A stretch of DNA of 64,000 nucleotides, taken from NCBI RefSeq assembly GCF_019049105.1, contig NZ_JAHQZR010000006.1, positions 124,001-188,000 of the forward strand, read 5' to 3'. This DNA comes from Leucobacter chinensis. GTDB lineage: Bacteria > Actinomycetota > Actinomycetes > Actinomycetales > Microbacteriaceae. Below are positions 45,315 to 55,100 of this stretch, in pieces. The notes below the pieces were generated by a model. That model was given only the letters and a program-made list of their open reading frames with translations, was not told the DNA's origin and made no database searches. A program made the translations under genes and the position numbers. The number at the start of each line of letters is the position of its first letter. Positions within the stretch are counted from its first letter, which is position 1.

Positions 45315-46511
45315 GTGGCAATGCGTGAACCTCAAGATTCGATGATTCGTGACCTCGTGAACCTTATTCGGGGCCAGAGTATGAGCCGACGCACACTGAT
45401 GCGTGGGGCCGCCCTTGGCGCGGCCGGTATCGGAGCGCTCAGCCTTACCGGTTGCTCAAGCTCAAAACGCGGCGAAGATTTTATCGTGTTCGGCAACTGG
45501 ACCTTCTACCTCGACTATCTGCAAGAGAGTAAAGAGTTTCCGACGCTCGAGGCTTTCAACGAACAAGCTGGTTTCACCGTGAAATATCTTGAAGAAATCG
45601 ATGACAACAATACCTTTTACGGCACGATTAAAGATCAACTCGCGACCGGTAAAGACACCGGTTATGACGTCATCGCTTTCACTGACTGGATGAATGCCCG
45701 GCTTATTAGAGCAGGACAAATTCAGGAGTACGACTACAACAACATGCCGAATGTGACCGCGAACCTCATTGATTCGCAGTGGGATGCGCTTGACGCCGAC
45801 GAAGGCCGTAAGTACACAGTCCCGTGGCAGCTCCCGGCATCGGGGTTTGTGTGGAACACCGAAGAAGTGCCGAAGGGAATCTATGAGCTTGAAGATTTTA
45901 TGCGCCCCGAGCTGAAGGGCAAAGTCGGGGTGCTCAGCGAGATGCGCGACACCATGGGCATGATTATGCAAGCTCAGGGAGTGAACGTGACGGGTGAGTG
46001 GGGTGATACTGAGTTCGATAAGGCACTTGAATGGCTCGATGACGGCCTGAAGAGCGGACAGATTGGTCAAGTAAAGGGCAACTCGTACACGCAGGACCTC
46101 GAGCGTGGCGACACCCTGGCGGCGATGGCATGGACCGGTGACGTCGTGATGATGAACACCGACAACGGTCCACTCTGGACCCTCGAGGTTCCCGAGTCTG
46201 GCGGAATGATTACGGCTGACTCCATGACCGTTCCAAACGGGACCAGCCAAGAAGCGAAGGCCAAAGTCGAAGAAATGATTGACTATTACTACGATCCGCA
46301 TGTTCAAGCACAAGTAGCCGATTACGTGACATTTGTGCCTCCCGTCAAGGGCACCCAGGAAGCCATGCGTGAGCTCGGGCTTGAGAGCGCTGAAAACCCG
46401 CTCATTTTTCCCGATGATGAAATGTCGAAGCGGCTCGTCAACTTTCGTACGCTCACGCCCGAAGAAGAACAGAAGTATGAAACTGCCTTCCAAAATGTGA
46501 TGGGACTTTAG
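45315..46511 (+). CDS. potD: Polyamine ABC importer substrate-binding protein (PotD/PotF-like), probable Tat lipoprotein
   Basis: The 398-residue protein starts with about 24 polar residues, a twin-arginine motif SRRTLMRGAALGAAGIGALS and lipobox LTGC, suggesting Tat export with lipid anchoring. The mature part has the PotD-type fold: FIVFGNWTFYLDYL, VKYLEEIDDNNTFYGTIKDQLATGKDTGYDVIAFTDWMNARLI, PWQLPASGFVWN and MAWTGDVVMMN. GTG 45315 has AAAGGAG 6 nt upstream; the longer frame to 45252 is less likely. It is the first gene of a four-gene importer operon. Confidence 0.92.
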   Translation: MAMREPQDSMIRDLVNLIRGQSMSRRTLMRGAALGAAGIGALSLTGCSSSKRGEDFIVFGNWTFYLDYLQESKEFPTLEAFNEQAGFTVKYLEEIDDNNTFYGTIKDQLATGKDTGYDVIAFTDWMNARLIRAGQIQEYDYNNMPNVTANLIDSQWDALDADEGRKYTVPWQLPASGFVWNTEEVPKGIYELEDFMRPELKGKVGVLSEMRDTMGMIMQAQGVNVTGEWGDTEFDKALEWLDDGLKSGQIGQVKGNSYTQDLERGDTLAAMAWTGDVVMMNTDNGPLWTLEVPESGGMITADSMTVPNGTSQEAKAKVEEMIDYYYDPHVQAQVADYVTFVPPVKGTQEAMRELGLESAENPLIFPDDEMSKRLVNFRTLTPEEEQKYETAFQNVMGL

Positions 46512-46513
46512 CC

Positions 46514-47689
46514 ATGGGCAAACATGAATTTGCTACCTCCGGTGCCGATTTGCAGCTCGTGGGTATCGAGAAACGATTTCCGGGGTTCACCGCGATCGAA
46601 CACCTCGACCTAACGATTCCGGCTGGCTCTTTCTTTGCGTTGCTTGGCCCTTCAGGCTGCGGTAAGACCACTACGCTGCGACTGGTTGCCGGACTTGAAG
46701 AGCCGTCAGCAGGCACAGTGCTTATTGGTGGGGCAGATGTGACCTCACTCAAGCCATACAAGCGTCCTGTGAATACGGTTTTTCAGTCGTATGCCTTGTT
46801 TCCGCACATGACGATACTTGAGAACGTGGCCTTCGGGCTTAAGCAACGTGGCATCTCAGACTCCCTAGGTAAAGCAAAGGCAGGCCTCGAACTGGTTGAG
46901 CTGGCGCACATGGCCGAGCGTAAGCCTGCCCAGCTCTCGGGTGGTCAGCAGCAGCGCGTGGCGCTCGCGAGAGCCGTGGTTAACAGACCGGAACTGTTGT
47001 TGCTCGATGAGCCTCTTGGCGCGCTTGATTTGAAGCTGAGGCGGCAAATGCAACACGAACTCAAAGCGATTCAACAAGAGGTCGGGCTCACATTCTTACA
47101 CGTGACTCACGACCAAGAGGAAGCGATGACCATGGCCGACACGGTCGCGGTTATGAACAAGGGGCGCATCGAACAGATGGGGGCTCCTGAACAACTCTAC
47201 GAGCTTCCCGAAACGGTGTTTGTGGCGAACTTTCTCGGGCAGTCGAATCTGTTTACCGTCTCGGTTACCGGTGAGAACGAGAACGTTCTGCATGCAAAGC
47301 TCGGCCAATCGAGCATCTCGCTTCTGAAATCCCGGAGTCAGCGTAGCAGCGGATCGATCACAGTTGGCGTTCGCCCCGAAAAACTCAGGCTGCACGACAA
47401 CGCTCCCGAGCCTCAGGCCGGCGTGAACGTGCTTGGCCCCGGCATCATCACCGACGTCTCTTTCATCGGGGTGAGCACGCAGTACACCGTGAGTTCAGAG
47501 TCATTCGGTGAGGTGCAAGTGTTTGCGCAGAACGTCGCGGCCGGGCCCGCGGCGTCGCTCGGGCAAGAGGTGCACGTGAGCTGGCTCGCCGATCATACCT
47601 TTGGCTTACTCGATGACCCAACATCGACCGGCCAGGTTGAGCAGGGGGCCTCGACCATGATGCTCTCGCAGCTCGCGAAGCAGAAGTAG
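46514..47689 (+). CDS. potA: Polyamine ABC importer ATPase PotA
   Basis: The 391-residue protein has Walker A LGPSGCGKTT (about 43-52), Q-loop FQSYALFPHMTI, signature LSGGQQQRVALARAVV, Walker B LLLDEPLGALD, switch H in LHVTHDQEEAMTMAD, and a TOBE domain at the C-terminus (about 285-365). Length and the second half match PotA. The start lies 2 bp after the potD stop, and genes for both permeases follow. Confidence 0.93.
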   Translation: MGKHEFATSGADLQLVGIEKRFPGFTAIEHLDLTIPAGSFFALLGPSGCGKTTTLRLVAGLEEPSAGTVLIGGADVTSLKPYKRPVNTVFQSYALFPHMTILENVAFGLKQRGISDSLGKAKAGLELVELAHMAERKPAQLSGGQQQRVALARAVVNRPELLLLDEPLGALDLKLRRQMQHELKAIQQEVGLTFLHVTHDQEEAMTMADTVAVMNKGRIEQMGAPEQLYELPETVFVANFLGQSNLFTVSVTGENENVLHAKLGQSSISLLKSRSQRSSGSITVGVRPEKLRLHDNAPEPQAGVNVLGPGIITDVSFIGVSTQYTVSSESFGEVQVFAQNVAAGPAASLGQEVHVSWLADHTFGLLDDPTSTGQVEQGASTMMLSQLAKQK

Positions 47690-47705
47690 GGCGGGAGGGC
47701 TTGAC

Positions 47706-48560
47706 ATGGCATTCGCTGCTTTTTCAACAAATACGAAGCAGGTAGACCAGGGGCCGGGCAAAAGGTCGTGGATCGCGCTCGCGTTGCTCGCTCCAGGGAT
47801 CGCCTACATGCTGCTTTTCTTCGTCACGCCGTTCGTGCAGCTCATTATGACTTCTTTGCAAACGCCCGCAGGCGGTATCGGTCAGTACCAGGCGGGCCTT
47901 GAGTTCGCGAACTATGCCGCAGCGATGGGCGAGTACTGGCCGCAAATTCTGCGGTCATTCGCTTACGCAATTACCGCTACCGTTATCGGTCTCGTCATTA
48001 GCTATCCACTCGCCTACCTCATCGGGGTTCGCGTACGGTCTCGGCCGCTTTTGCAAGGTGTGCTGCTCATTCTCGTGATCGCCCCATTTTTCATTAGCTT
48101 TCTGCTGCGCACGCTCGCCTGGAAATCGATTTTGCCGGGAGAGCTCATTGGCACGCACTTCTCGGTGATCTTTGGCCTCGTCTATAACTTCATTCCGTTT
48201 ATGGTGTTGCCGATGTTTGCCTCGCTGCAGTCGCTTGACCTGAGGCTCCTCGAAGCGGCTTCTGACCTCTACGCGAACCCTGTTACGACGTTTCGCAAGG
48301 TGACGCTTCCCCTCTCGATCCCGGGGGTGGTGTCGGGAACACTGCTGAGTTTTATCCCCATGTCGGGTGATTACGTGAATGCTTCGCGGGAATTCTTGGG
48401 CAGTACGAGTACGACGATGATCGGTAATGTCATCGAGTCAAACTTCTTGAATACGCAGAACTACCCGATGGCAGCCTCACTATCAATCCTGCTTATGATC
48501 ATCATTCTGGTGCTCGTGGCAACGTACGTGCGCAAGAGCGGGGCGGAGGATCTGCTGTGA
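47706..48560 (+). CDS. potB: Polyamine ABC importer permease PotB
   Basis: The 284-residue protein has about six membrane helices and the binding-protein-dependent transport domain. The segment LLEAASDLYANPVTTFRKVTLPLSIPGVVSGTLLSFIPMSGDYVNA holds the EAA-like loop for the ATPase (about 178-222), as in PotB/PotH. The first 25 residues are a polar cytoplasmic extension. GGGCGGGAGGG precedes the ATG. Its stop overlaps the potC GTG. Confidence 0.92.
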   Translation: MAFAAFSTNTKQVDQGPGKRSWIALALLAPGIAYMLLFFVTPFVQLIMTSLQTPAGGIGQYQAGLEFANYAAAMGEYWPQILRSFAYAITATVIGLVISYPLAYLIGVRVRSRPLLQGVLLILVIAPFFISFLLRTLAWKSILPGELIGTHFSVIFGLVYNFIPFMVLPMFASLQSLDLRLLEAASDLYANPVTTFRKVTLPLSIPGVVSGTLLSFIPMSGDYVNASREFLGSTSTTMIGNVIESNFLNTQNYPMAASLSILLMIIILVLVATYVRKSGAEDLL

Positions 48561-49363
48561 ACCGATTGAATCTTGGAAAAGCGTTTATTCCGGTGGTGGG
48601 TACGATCGTGCTCATCTATTTACTCCTACCAATCGCACACGTCATTCTGTTCTCCTTCAATGATGCGGGCCGTAACAACATCACGTGGCGCGGTTTTACC
48701 CTCAGCAACTGGCAGAACCCATGCGGGGCGCCACAGGTGTGTCAGGCGTTCACAAACTCGATAGTTGTCGGGCTCGTGGCAACGATTGTCGCAACGGTTC
48801 TGGGCACGATGATCGCGATTGCACTCGTGCGCTACCGTTTCAGATTCCGTTCGACCCTGAGCCTCATGCTTTTCACGCCGATGGCAACTCCAGAGGTCGT
48901 GCTCGGCGCTGGCCTCGCGGCGCAGTTTTTACTTGCGGGCGTGGAGAAGAGCCTTGTGACCGTGGTGATCGCGCACATCATGTTTTGTATTTCCTATGTC
49001 GTCGTTGTCGTCAAGGCACGGGTTTCAAGCCTCAACCCCGCAATCGAAGAGGCAGGGGCAGATCTTTACGCATCACCCGGAAGGGTGTTCTGGAAGATCA
49101 CGCTGCCCATGCTGACGCCTGGCATCGTCGGTGCTGCACTCCTCAGTTTTGCGCTGTCGTTTGACGACTTCATCATCACGAACTTCAACGCAGGAACGGC
49201 AACCACCTTTCCGAAGTTCATTTATACTTCGGCGCTCAAGGGGGTGCCCGCACAGGCGAATGTACTCGCCTCGATCGTCTTCTTTGGAGCCCTTGTGCTT
49301 GTGATCGTTGTGCAGAGCATCAACATCAGTAAGCAGAAAAAGTTGCGAGCGCTTGCGGCTTAG
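48557..49363 (+). CDS. potC: Polyamine ABC importer permease PotC
   Basis: The 268-residue partner of PotB has about six helices, the family motif ILFSFNDAGRNNITWRGFTLSNW near the N-terminus, and the EAA loop AIEEAGADLYASPGRVFWKITLPMLTPGIVG followed by FALSFDDFIITNFNAG. The GTG start overlaps the potB stop. No obvious terminator follows before prfB; the 99-bp spacer contains a GGGGCCC-type hairpin (around 49370-49403). Confidence 0.92.
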   Translation: MNRLNLGKAFIPVVGTIVLIYLLLPIAHVILFSFNDAGRNNITWRGFTLSNWQNPCGAPQVCQAFTNSIVVGLVATIVATVLGTMIAIALVRYRFRFRSTLSLMLFTPMATPEVVLGAGLAAQFLLAGVEKSLVTVVIAHIMFCISYVVVVVKARVSSLNPAIEEAGADLYASPGRVFWKITLPMLTPGIVGAALLSFALSFDDFIITNFNAGTATTFPKFIYTSALKGVPAQANVLASIVFFGALVLVIVVQSINISKQKKLRALAA

Positions 49364-49462
49364 CCGCTTGGGCCCCGTAGCGATGAGTGTCGTTCGGGGC
49401 CCAAACCGTGCACGGGTTTCTCTCGCTGGTGAAGCTTTGCAACCGGGTAGGCTAAGAACATC

Positions 49463-50575
49463 ATGATTGACCACGAACTATCGGCCCGCATCGCAGATGT
49501 GCGCAGCACCTATCGAGATATCGAAAGTGTGCTTGACCTGGAAGCCATCGACCGCGAGATTGCTGAACTGGAGCAGAAAGCTGCGGCGCCCAACCTCTGG
49601 GACGATCCAGAGGCGGCACAGGCAGTCACGAGCCAGCTGAGCCACAAGCAGGCACAGGTGAAGAAGGTGCGTGCCGCTGGTGCACGCATTGATGACGTTG
49701 AGGTGCTCATCGAGCTCGCAGAAGAAGCCGATGACGAGGGCACCGCGCAGGAAGCGAAAGACGAGCTTGCTCAGATTGAGCAGGCGGTGCAGCAACTTGA
49801 GGTGCAAACGATGCTCTCGGGCGAGTACGACGAGTACGCCGCCGTGATGACGATTCGCGCGGGTGCAGGTGGCGTCGACGCTGCCGACTTCGCCGAGATG
49901 CTGCAGCGCATGTATTTGCGGTATGGCGAGCACAATGACTACCGCACGACAGTCATGGAGACGAGCTATGCCGAAGAGGCGGGCATTAAGTCGACGACGA
50001 TTGAGTTCGACGCTCCCTTTGCCTTCGGGAGCCTTTCGGTCGAAGCGGGAACGCACCGGCTTGTGCGCATGAGTCCTTTTAACTCTGCGGGAAAGCGTCA
50101 GACGAGTTTTGCGGCCGTCGAGGTGATTCCGCTCCTGCCCGAGGCAGAAGAGGTCGACATTCCTGAGTCTGACATTCGTGTCGACGTCTACCGCTCTTCA
50201 GGGCCCGGTGGGCAGTCGGTCAACACGACCGACTCGGCCGTTCGCATCACCCACATTCCTACCGGCATTGTCGTCTCAATGCAGAACGAGAAGAGCCAGA
50301 TTCAGAACCGCGCTGCTGCGATGCGCGTGCTGCAGTCGAGGCTGCTCATCGTGCAACGTGAAGAAGAAGCAGCGAAGAAGAAAGAGCTCGCGGGAAACAT
50401 TACTGCGAGCTGGGGCGACCAGATGCGCTCGTACGTGCTCGCGCCGTACCAGATGGTGAAAGACCTGCGCACCGAGCACGAAGTCAACAACCCGCAGGCT
50501 GTCTTCGACGGTGACCTCGAGGGCTTCATCTCGGCGGGAATTCGGTGGCGTTCGATGCAGCAACGTCACGGCTAA
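49463..50575 (+). CDS. prfB: Peptide chain release factor 2
   Basis: RF2 terminates translation at UGA and UAA. The 370-residue protein has the anticodon-mimic motif SPF in [18 protein letters not shown] and the catalytic GGQ in [20 protein letters not shown]. The N-terminal frame is continuous, so the programmed +1 frameshift site of many bacterial prfB genes is absent, as expected for actinobacteria. A TAGGCT hexamer ends 9 nt before the ATG with no clear Shine-Dalgarno sequence. It starts the prfB-ftsE-ftsX-smpB-ssrA series conserved in actinobacteria. Confidence 0.96.
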   Translation: MIDHELSARIADVRSTYRDIESVLDLEAIDREIAELEQKAAAPNLWDDPEAAQAVTSQLSHKQAQVKKVRAAGARIDDVEVLIELAEEADDEGTAQEAKDELAQIEQAVQQLEVQTMLSGEYDEYAAVMTIRAGAGGVDAADFAEMLQRMYLRYGEHNDYRTTVMETSYAEEAGIKSTTIEFDAPFAFGSLSVEAGTHRLVRMSPFNSAGKRQTSFAAVEVIPLLPEAEEVDIPESDIRVDVYRSSGPGGQSVNTTDSAVRITHIPTGIVVSMQNEKSQIQNRAAAMRVLQSRLLIVQREEEAAKKKELAGNITASWGDQMRSYVLAPYQMVKDLRTEHEVNNPQAVFDGDLEGFISAGIRWRSMQQRHG

Positions 50576-50656
50576 CCCGAGACAAACCTGAGCGTTGTCC
50601 CGAGGTGGCGCGCCGCCCACAAATTTTAAGGGGCACGAGCGTACTATCGAAGCGTC

Positions 50657-51850
50657 ATGATTCTGTTTGAGAACGTCGTTAAAAAGTACAAGGGTGCGAA
50701 AAAACCTGCGCTCGATGGCATTAACCTCGATATTAACCGCGGCGAGTTCGTGTTTATCGTGGGTGCTTCGGGCTCGGGCAAGTCGAGCTGCTTGCGCATG
50801 ATGTTGCGTGAAGAGAAAGCCTCGAACGGCACGGTTCACGTGCTCGGCCAGAACCTCAATAAGATTTCGTCTCGAAAGGTTCCCTACTTTAGGCGCAACC
50901 TCGGCGTTGTCTTTCAGGATTTTCGTCTACTCACCAATAAGAACGTTTTCGACAACGTCGCTTTCTCGCTACAGGTTATCGGCAAGTCGCGTGGCTTCAT
51001 TCAGGAAGCCGTGCCTGACGTGCTCGAGATGGTCGGGCTTTCGCACAAGGCTAAGAGTTTCCCTCACGAGCTGTCGGGCGGCGAGCAGCAGCGCGTCGCC
51101 ATTGCGCGTGCAATCGTCAATAAGCCCGCAATTCTGCTCGCCGATGAGCCCACGGGCAACCTTGACCCCGCAACGAGCCTCGGCATCATGCAGTTGCTGC
51201 GTGCGATTAACGCAGCAGGCACGACGGTCGTGATGGCGACTCACGAGGCAGTCTTTGTTGACATCATGCAGCAACGCGTGATCGAGCTTTCTCAGGGCGT
51301 TGTCGTGCGCGACGAGATTTCGGGCGGGTACGGTACAACGGCCGCGATCCCCCTCAAAGATGCTCTTGACGGTAGGCAGCAGGTGCTGCGCGCGAGTGAA
51401 GAAGCGGTTCGTGCCGCGCTCTCGCCCCAGGCTCCCGTGGTCCCTGCCGAGGCTGCAGCACCCGAGGGTGATGCCCTCGCTGAGCTCGCCGACTCGAACG
51501 ATCTGCTTGATGCTGTGGCGTGGCCAGAGGTCGATGGAGAGCCGCAGGGTGGCCGCGAGTACCCGGGCTTCACCGACGTGACCGCAGCAGCAGGACTCGC
51601 CCAGGAGACCGAAGCGTTGCCATACGAGCTGCCCGACGAGGCCACGAAGATTGCGGCTCCCGACCCCGCACCCTCCGCCGAGGAAGCGGGGCAGCCGGAG
51701 CAACAGGAGCAGCCCGAGATTCCTGCCTTCTTGCAGCCCTCTGACCCTGCCTTCGACCCGGCGGCACTCGCTGAGGCCGGTGGCTTCGCTAAGCAACTGG
51801 GCATTGAAGACGAGAACGACGATGAGACGAATGTGGGGCCCGTACGATGA
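50657..51850 (+). CDS. ftsE: Cell division ATP-binding protein FtsE with long acidic C-terminal extension
   Basis: FtsE with FtsX controls septal peptidoglycan hydrolases. The first about 228 residues are the normal ATPase: Walker [11 protein letters not shown]-loop VFQDFRLL, signature [16 protein letters not shown], Walker [14 protein letters not shown] and TVVMATHE. The protein continues for about 165 residues of Ala/Pro/Glu/Asp-rich low complexity (for example [22 protein letters not shown]) with no recognised fold. The frame is intact and ends in a four-base overlap with ftsX, so this is not a frameshift artefact. TACTAT lies 9 nt before the ATG. Confidence 0.95.
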   Translation: MILFENVVKKYKGAKKPALDGINLDINRGEFVFIVGASGSGKSSCLRMMLREEKASNGTVHVLGQNLNKISSRKVPYFRRNLGVVFQDFRLLTNKNVFDNVAFSLQVIGKSRGFIQEAVPDVLEMVGLSHKAKSFPHELSGGEQQRVAIARAIVNKPAILLADEPTGNLDPATSLGIMQLLRAINAAGTTVVMATHEAVFVDIMQQRVIELSQGVVVRDEISGGYGTTAAIPLKDALDGRQQVLRASEEAVRAALSPQAPVVPAEAAAPEGDALAELADSNDLLDAVAWPEVDGEPQGGREYPGFTDVTAAAGLAQETEALPYELPDEATKIAAPDPAPSAEEAGQPEQQEQPEIPAFLQPSDPAFDPAALAEAGGFAKQLGIEDENDDETNVGPVR

Positions 51851-52761
51851 GACTTGGACTCGTAATGAGCGAGGTCTTTCAGGGCCTCCGTCGCAACTTC
51901 TCAGTCGTGGTCTCAGTTATTCTTGTGACCTTCGTCTCGCTGACCTTCGTGGGCGCGGCGATCATCATGCAGTTGCAGGTGCAAGAGATGAAGTCGTTCT
52001 GGTACGACCGTGCGCAGGTCGCCGTGTATCTCTGCACCGACTTTGATGAGAGCCAAACCTGTGGCGGTACAGCAACCGACGATGAGCAGAAGCAGGCGAT
52101 TGAAGACGCACTCGACTCTGAAGCTCTTGCGCCGTACGTCGAGGAGTTCTTCTTCGTTGACAAAGACCAGGCCTACGACGAGTTCACGAAGCAATTTGAC
52201 GGGAACCCGATCGCTGAGATCACGACGCCAGAGCAGCTCAACGAGACCTACTGGGTGAAGTTGAAAGACCACTCTGACTCGAACGTGATCATTGAGACCT
52301 TCTCAGGGGTTCCAGGTGTGCAGAGCGTCTCTGATCAGCGCAGCTTGCTCGATCAAATCTTCACGGTGCTCGCCATCGCGAGCTACACCGCAATCGGTAT
52401 CGCCGGGCTCATGCTCGTGGCGGCCATGCTGCTCATCTCGACCACGATTCGACTCTCGGCCTTCTCGAGGCGCCGAGAGATCGGCATCATGCGCCTCGTC
52501 GGCGCTTCGAACCGTTTCATTGAGACACCGTTTGTGCTCGAGGGCATCATCTCGGCGCTCATTGGCGCGTTGCTTGCTGGCGGTGCCTCGGTCGCGCTCG
52601 TGAAGTTCTTCGTGCAAGATTATCTGGCGGTGACCGCGCAGTTTACGTCGTACATCACGGTTTCTGATGTGCTCATCGTGCCACCCATTCTTGTGGGCGT
52701 CGGCGTGATTCTCTCGGCAATCGCGGCGAAGATCGCGATCACGAGATACCTGAAGGTCTAA
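51847..52761 (+). CDS. ftsX: Cell division protein FtsX
   Basis: The 304-residue membrane protein has one N-terminal helix (about 20-45), a large extracytoplasmic domain (about 46-175) with a Cys pair (YLCTDFDESQTCGG) and three further helices with the FtsX/MacB signature STTIRLSAFSRRREIGIMRLVGASNRFIETPFVLEGII. It couples FtsE ATP hydrolysis to cell-wall hydrolases. Its ATG overlaps the ftsE stop. Confidence 0.95.
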   Translation: MRLGLVMSEVFQGLRRNFSVVVSVILVTFVSLTFVGAAIIMQLQVQEMKSFWYDRAQVAVYLCTDFDESQTCGGTATDDEQKQAIEDALDSEALAPYVEEFFFVDKDQAYDEFTKQFDGNPIAEITTPEQLNETYWVKLKDHSDSNVIIETFSGVPGVQSVSDQRSLLDQIFTVLAIASYTAIGIAGLMLVAAMLLISTTIRLSAFSRRREIGIMRLVGASNRFIETPFVLEGIISALIGALLAGGASVALVKFFVQDYLAVTAQFTSYITVSDVLIVPPILVGVGVILSAIAAKIAITRYLKV

Positions 52762-52855
52762 CGCTTCGCGCGCCAGCACGCTATGCTGATGTGTTGTGCC
52801 TCGCGAATGAGGGGCACCCAAGAGCCGTACCGTGAGGTGAGAGAAAGGGGTGACC

Positions 52856-53332
52856 ATGCCCAAAGAAAGCGGAACACAGCTGATTGCTTCAAACAAGAAG
52901 GCTCGGCATGACTATCACATTCTCGATACCTACGAGGCTGGTCTCGTGCTCACCGGCAGCGAGGTGAAGTCGCTTCGCATGGGGCGGGCCTCGCTCGTCG
53001 ACGGCTTCATCTTTATCGAAAACGGTGAGGCTTGGATGGAGTCGGCGTACATTCCCGAGTACCTGAACGGCTCCTGGACCAATCACCGCCCCCGTCGCAA
53101 GCGTAAGCTGCTCTTGCACCGTCAAGAGATCGATAAGCTCTGGGGCAAAACCCGAGAGGGCGGCATGACCATCGTGCCGCTAAAACTGTATTTCGTTGAC
53201 GGCCGCGCGAAGGTCGAGATCGCCCTCGCGAAAGGCAAGCGCGAGTACGACAAGCGGCAAACGCTGCGTGAGCAGCAAGACAAGCGTGAAGCTGAGCGTG
53301 CAATGCGCACCAAAAACCGCATGGGCGAGTAA
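52856..53332 (+). CDS. smpB: SsrA-binding protein SmpB
   Basis: SmpB binds tmRNA and delivers it to stalled ribosomes. The 158-residue protein has the signatures [39 protein letters not shown] and the C-terminal basic tail [26 protein letters not shown] chose ATG 52856, preceded by GAGAAAGGGG; GTG 52850 would add only two residues. Its RNA partner ssrA begins about 100 bp downstream, a typical actinobacterial pair. Confidence 0.97.
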   Translation: MPKESGTQLIASNKKARHDYHILDTYEAGLVLTGSEVKSLRMGRASLVDGFIFIENGEAWMESAYIPEYLNGSWTNHRPRRKRKLLLHRQEIDKLWGKTREGGMTIVPLKLYFVDGRAKVEIALAKGKREYDKRQTLREQQDKREAERAMRTKNRMGE

Positions 53333-53434
53333 AACTCTGCTACCATGATGTGCCCAGGCTGATGCTTGGTTATCTTGAAAACTCCATAGCGCTGATGAAT
53401 ATCACCCGCAGGTTGCCTTCATGGCACTACGCCA

Positions 53435-53802
53435 GGGGCCGATCGGTTTCGACACGTCGTGTGAGACCGTGGGAAGCGGGTCGAGGAGGCGAAGTTATCT
53501 CGTAAACGCTCTTCGCAATCACTAGGTGCAAACGCTAAGCGCACCGACTTCGCTCTCGCTGCCTAAGCGCGAGACCCAAGTCCGTCAGGCCGGGTTTGCC
53601 TTCGCCCCGGATCCTGGCGTCATTTAGAGGGCTTGCTCACGTGCTGAGTCTCAGGGCACGTGGGGACTTTTTCTGAGGCTGGGCCTGTCATCCTAGGTGT
53701 TCGTTACAAAGGATGGGGCCGAGTAGAACGCTTCAACGAACTACACTCGTAGAAGACACGGAATTTCCGAAGTGGACCCGGGTTCAATTCCCGGCGGCTC
53801 CA
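53435..53802 (+). ncRNA. ssrA: Transfer-messenger RNA (tmRNA)
   Basis: The 5' end GGGGCCG (53435-53441) pairs with CGGCTCC (53795-53801), with discriminator A53802. The T arm CCGGG-TTCAATT-CCCGG precedes it, and GATCGGTTTCGACA is the usual 5' block. The tag frame runs from GCA 53528 to the TAA at 53564-53566 and encodes ANAKRTDFALAA. The ending ALAA is the typical degradation tag. The 3' CCA is not encoded. Length is 368 nt, one-piece form. Confidence 0.96.
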
Positions 53803-53814
53803 CTGGGTGATACA

Positions 53815-54195
53815 TCAGCGCTGTGGGGTTTTCGTCTTGCCCTGTCGAATCATGGCCGAGAGCGCACGCCAACCGACGAGCATGACGCCGAGCGTTCCCG
53901 TTGCGACGAGCACGAAAGCGAACGCCGTGCCGGCTCCCGTGAGGCTGCGCAACAGCATGCCGATACCAACGGTCCCGATCCACAACGGCAGCCCGGTGCG
54001 GATCGGCGCGAGTGGAGCCCTCCACGCGAGACTCGCGGCCCAGCTCACTGCGAGGCCGGCGAGAAACGGCCATGCGGTCGTGAGTACGCCGCCAATGCTC
54101 ATGCCCATGGTGTGGGAGTTGCGGCCGAGCGCAGCGAAAATGCATACGAGCACGGCGTCGAGCACGAAAGCAGGAATGACTGAGCGGGCGTTCAT
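53815..54195 (-). CDS. DUF3054-family membrane protein
   Basis: The 126-residue protein has four hydrophobic helices (about 7-27, 38-56, 68-88 and 92-112) and the small-protein pattern VIPAFVLDAVLVCIFAALGRNSH seen in DUF3054 proteins of actinobacteria. Function is unknown. ATG 54195 overlaps the hisN stop (54192-54194), so it is co-translated with hisN. The longer frame to 54279 would overlap hisN extensively. It converges on tmRNA with almost no spacer. Confidence 0.8.
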   Translation of the reverse strand: MNARSVIPAFVLDAVLVCIFAALGRNSHTMGMSIGGVLTTAWPFLAGLAVSWAASLAWRAPLAPIRTGLPLWIGTVGIGMLLRSLTGAGTAFAFVLVATGTLGVMLVGWRALSAMIRQGKTKTPQR

Positions 54196-55004
54196 CGGTG
54201 CGACTCCTTGGCGTGAGCGATGAAAGAAACGGTTGCGTCGTGCAGGTGGCCGTTCGTGGCGAGAGAGCTGAGGTTCCACGCTGAGGTGGCACCCTCGATG
54301 TCAGTAAAGGTGCCGCCTGCCTCGGTCACGATGGGAACGAGAGCCGCGAGATCGTACGGCTTCACATCAAACTCGCCCACAATGTCGAGAACGCCCTCTG
54401 CGAGCAGCATGTATGACCACATGTCTCCGTACGCTCGATCGCGCCATACAGCCCGTGTGAGGTCGAGGAGGGGGCTGAGGTAGCCCGCCTGCTCCCACTG
54501 TTCAATGCTCTGGAAACTGAGCGAGGCTTCATCGAGTGACGAGACCTGTGAGACCCCGAGCTGTGTGGGGGCTGCGCCGCGCACAGACTTCCATGCACCG
54601 TCGCCTAAGGCTGCAAACCAGCGCTGTCCAAACGCGGGCGCCGAGACGACACCAACGACGGGCTTGCCGTCGACCGCGAGCGCGATCAGCGTGGCCCAGT
54701 TGGGTACGCCGCGCAAGAAGTTCGAGGTGCCGTCGATCGGATCGATGATCCACTGTCGGGAACCCTGGTCGACCTGGCCGGACTCCTCGCCGAGAAAGCC
54801 GTCGTCTGGGCGGTGCTGCTCGATGTGCGCACGCAGTGCGGCCTCAACGGCGGTGTCGGCATCGGTCACGAATGAACGGTCTGCTTTTGTTGCGACGGTG
54901 AAGTCGGCTGCTTCGAACCGAGGCAGCGAAATGCTGTCGGCAAGGTCGGCGAGTTGCTTGGCAAACTCGAGATCTGCGGCGTATTGAGCATGGTTTTCGG
55001 TCAC
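54192..55004 (-). CDS. hisN: Histidinol-phosphatase of the inositol monophosphatase family (HisN-like)
   Basis: The 270-residue protein has the metal-binding motifs GEESG, IIDPIDGTSNFLRGVPNWATLIAL (about 86-110) and the C-terminal DVKPYDLAALVPIVTEAGG. The IDGTSNF variant and YGDMWSYMLLAEG segment are like actinobacterial HisN, which dephosphorylates histidinol phosphate; an inositol phosphatase role cannot be excluded. The GTG start has a TAGGCT -10 box 6 nt upstream (forward 55011-55016), so the mRNA is probably leaderless. It is co-translated with the DUF3054 gene. Confidence 0.88.
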   Translation of the reverse strand: MTENHAQYAADLEFAKQLADLADSISLPRFEAADFTVATKADRSFVTDADTAVEAALRAHIEQHRPDDGFLGEESGQVDQGSRQWIIDPIDGTSNFLRGVPNWATLIALAVDGKPVVGVVSAPAFGQRWFAALGDGAWKSVRGAAPTQLGVSQVSSLDEASLSFQSIEQWEQAGYLSPLLDLTRAVWRDRAYGDMWSYMLLAEGVLDIVGEFDVKPYDLAALVPIVTEAGGTFTDIEGATSAWNLSSLATNGHLHDATVSFIAHAKESHR

Positions 55005-55100
55005 ACCGTAAGCCTATCGAGAACACGCCGAAGGGGTGAATTTGCACTCTGAAAAATAACCGTGATAGAGTTTCATCTTGTTCAAGAGAGAACAAAACAT

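Noticed and set aside
49463-49560. Possible programmed frameshift in prfB
   Set aside because: The N-terminal frame is uninterrupted, with no internal UGA or slippery CTT-T site near codon 25.
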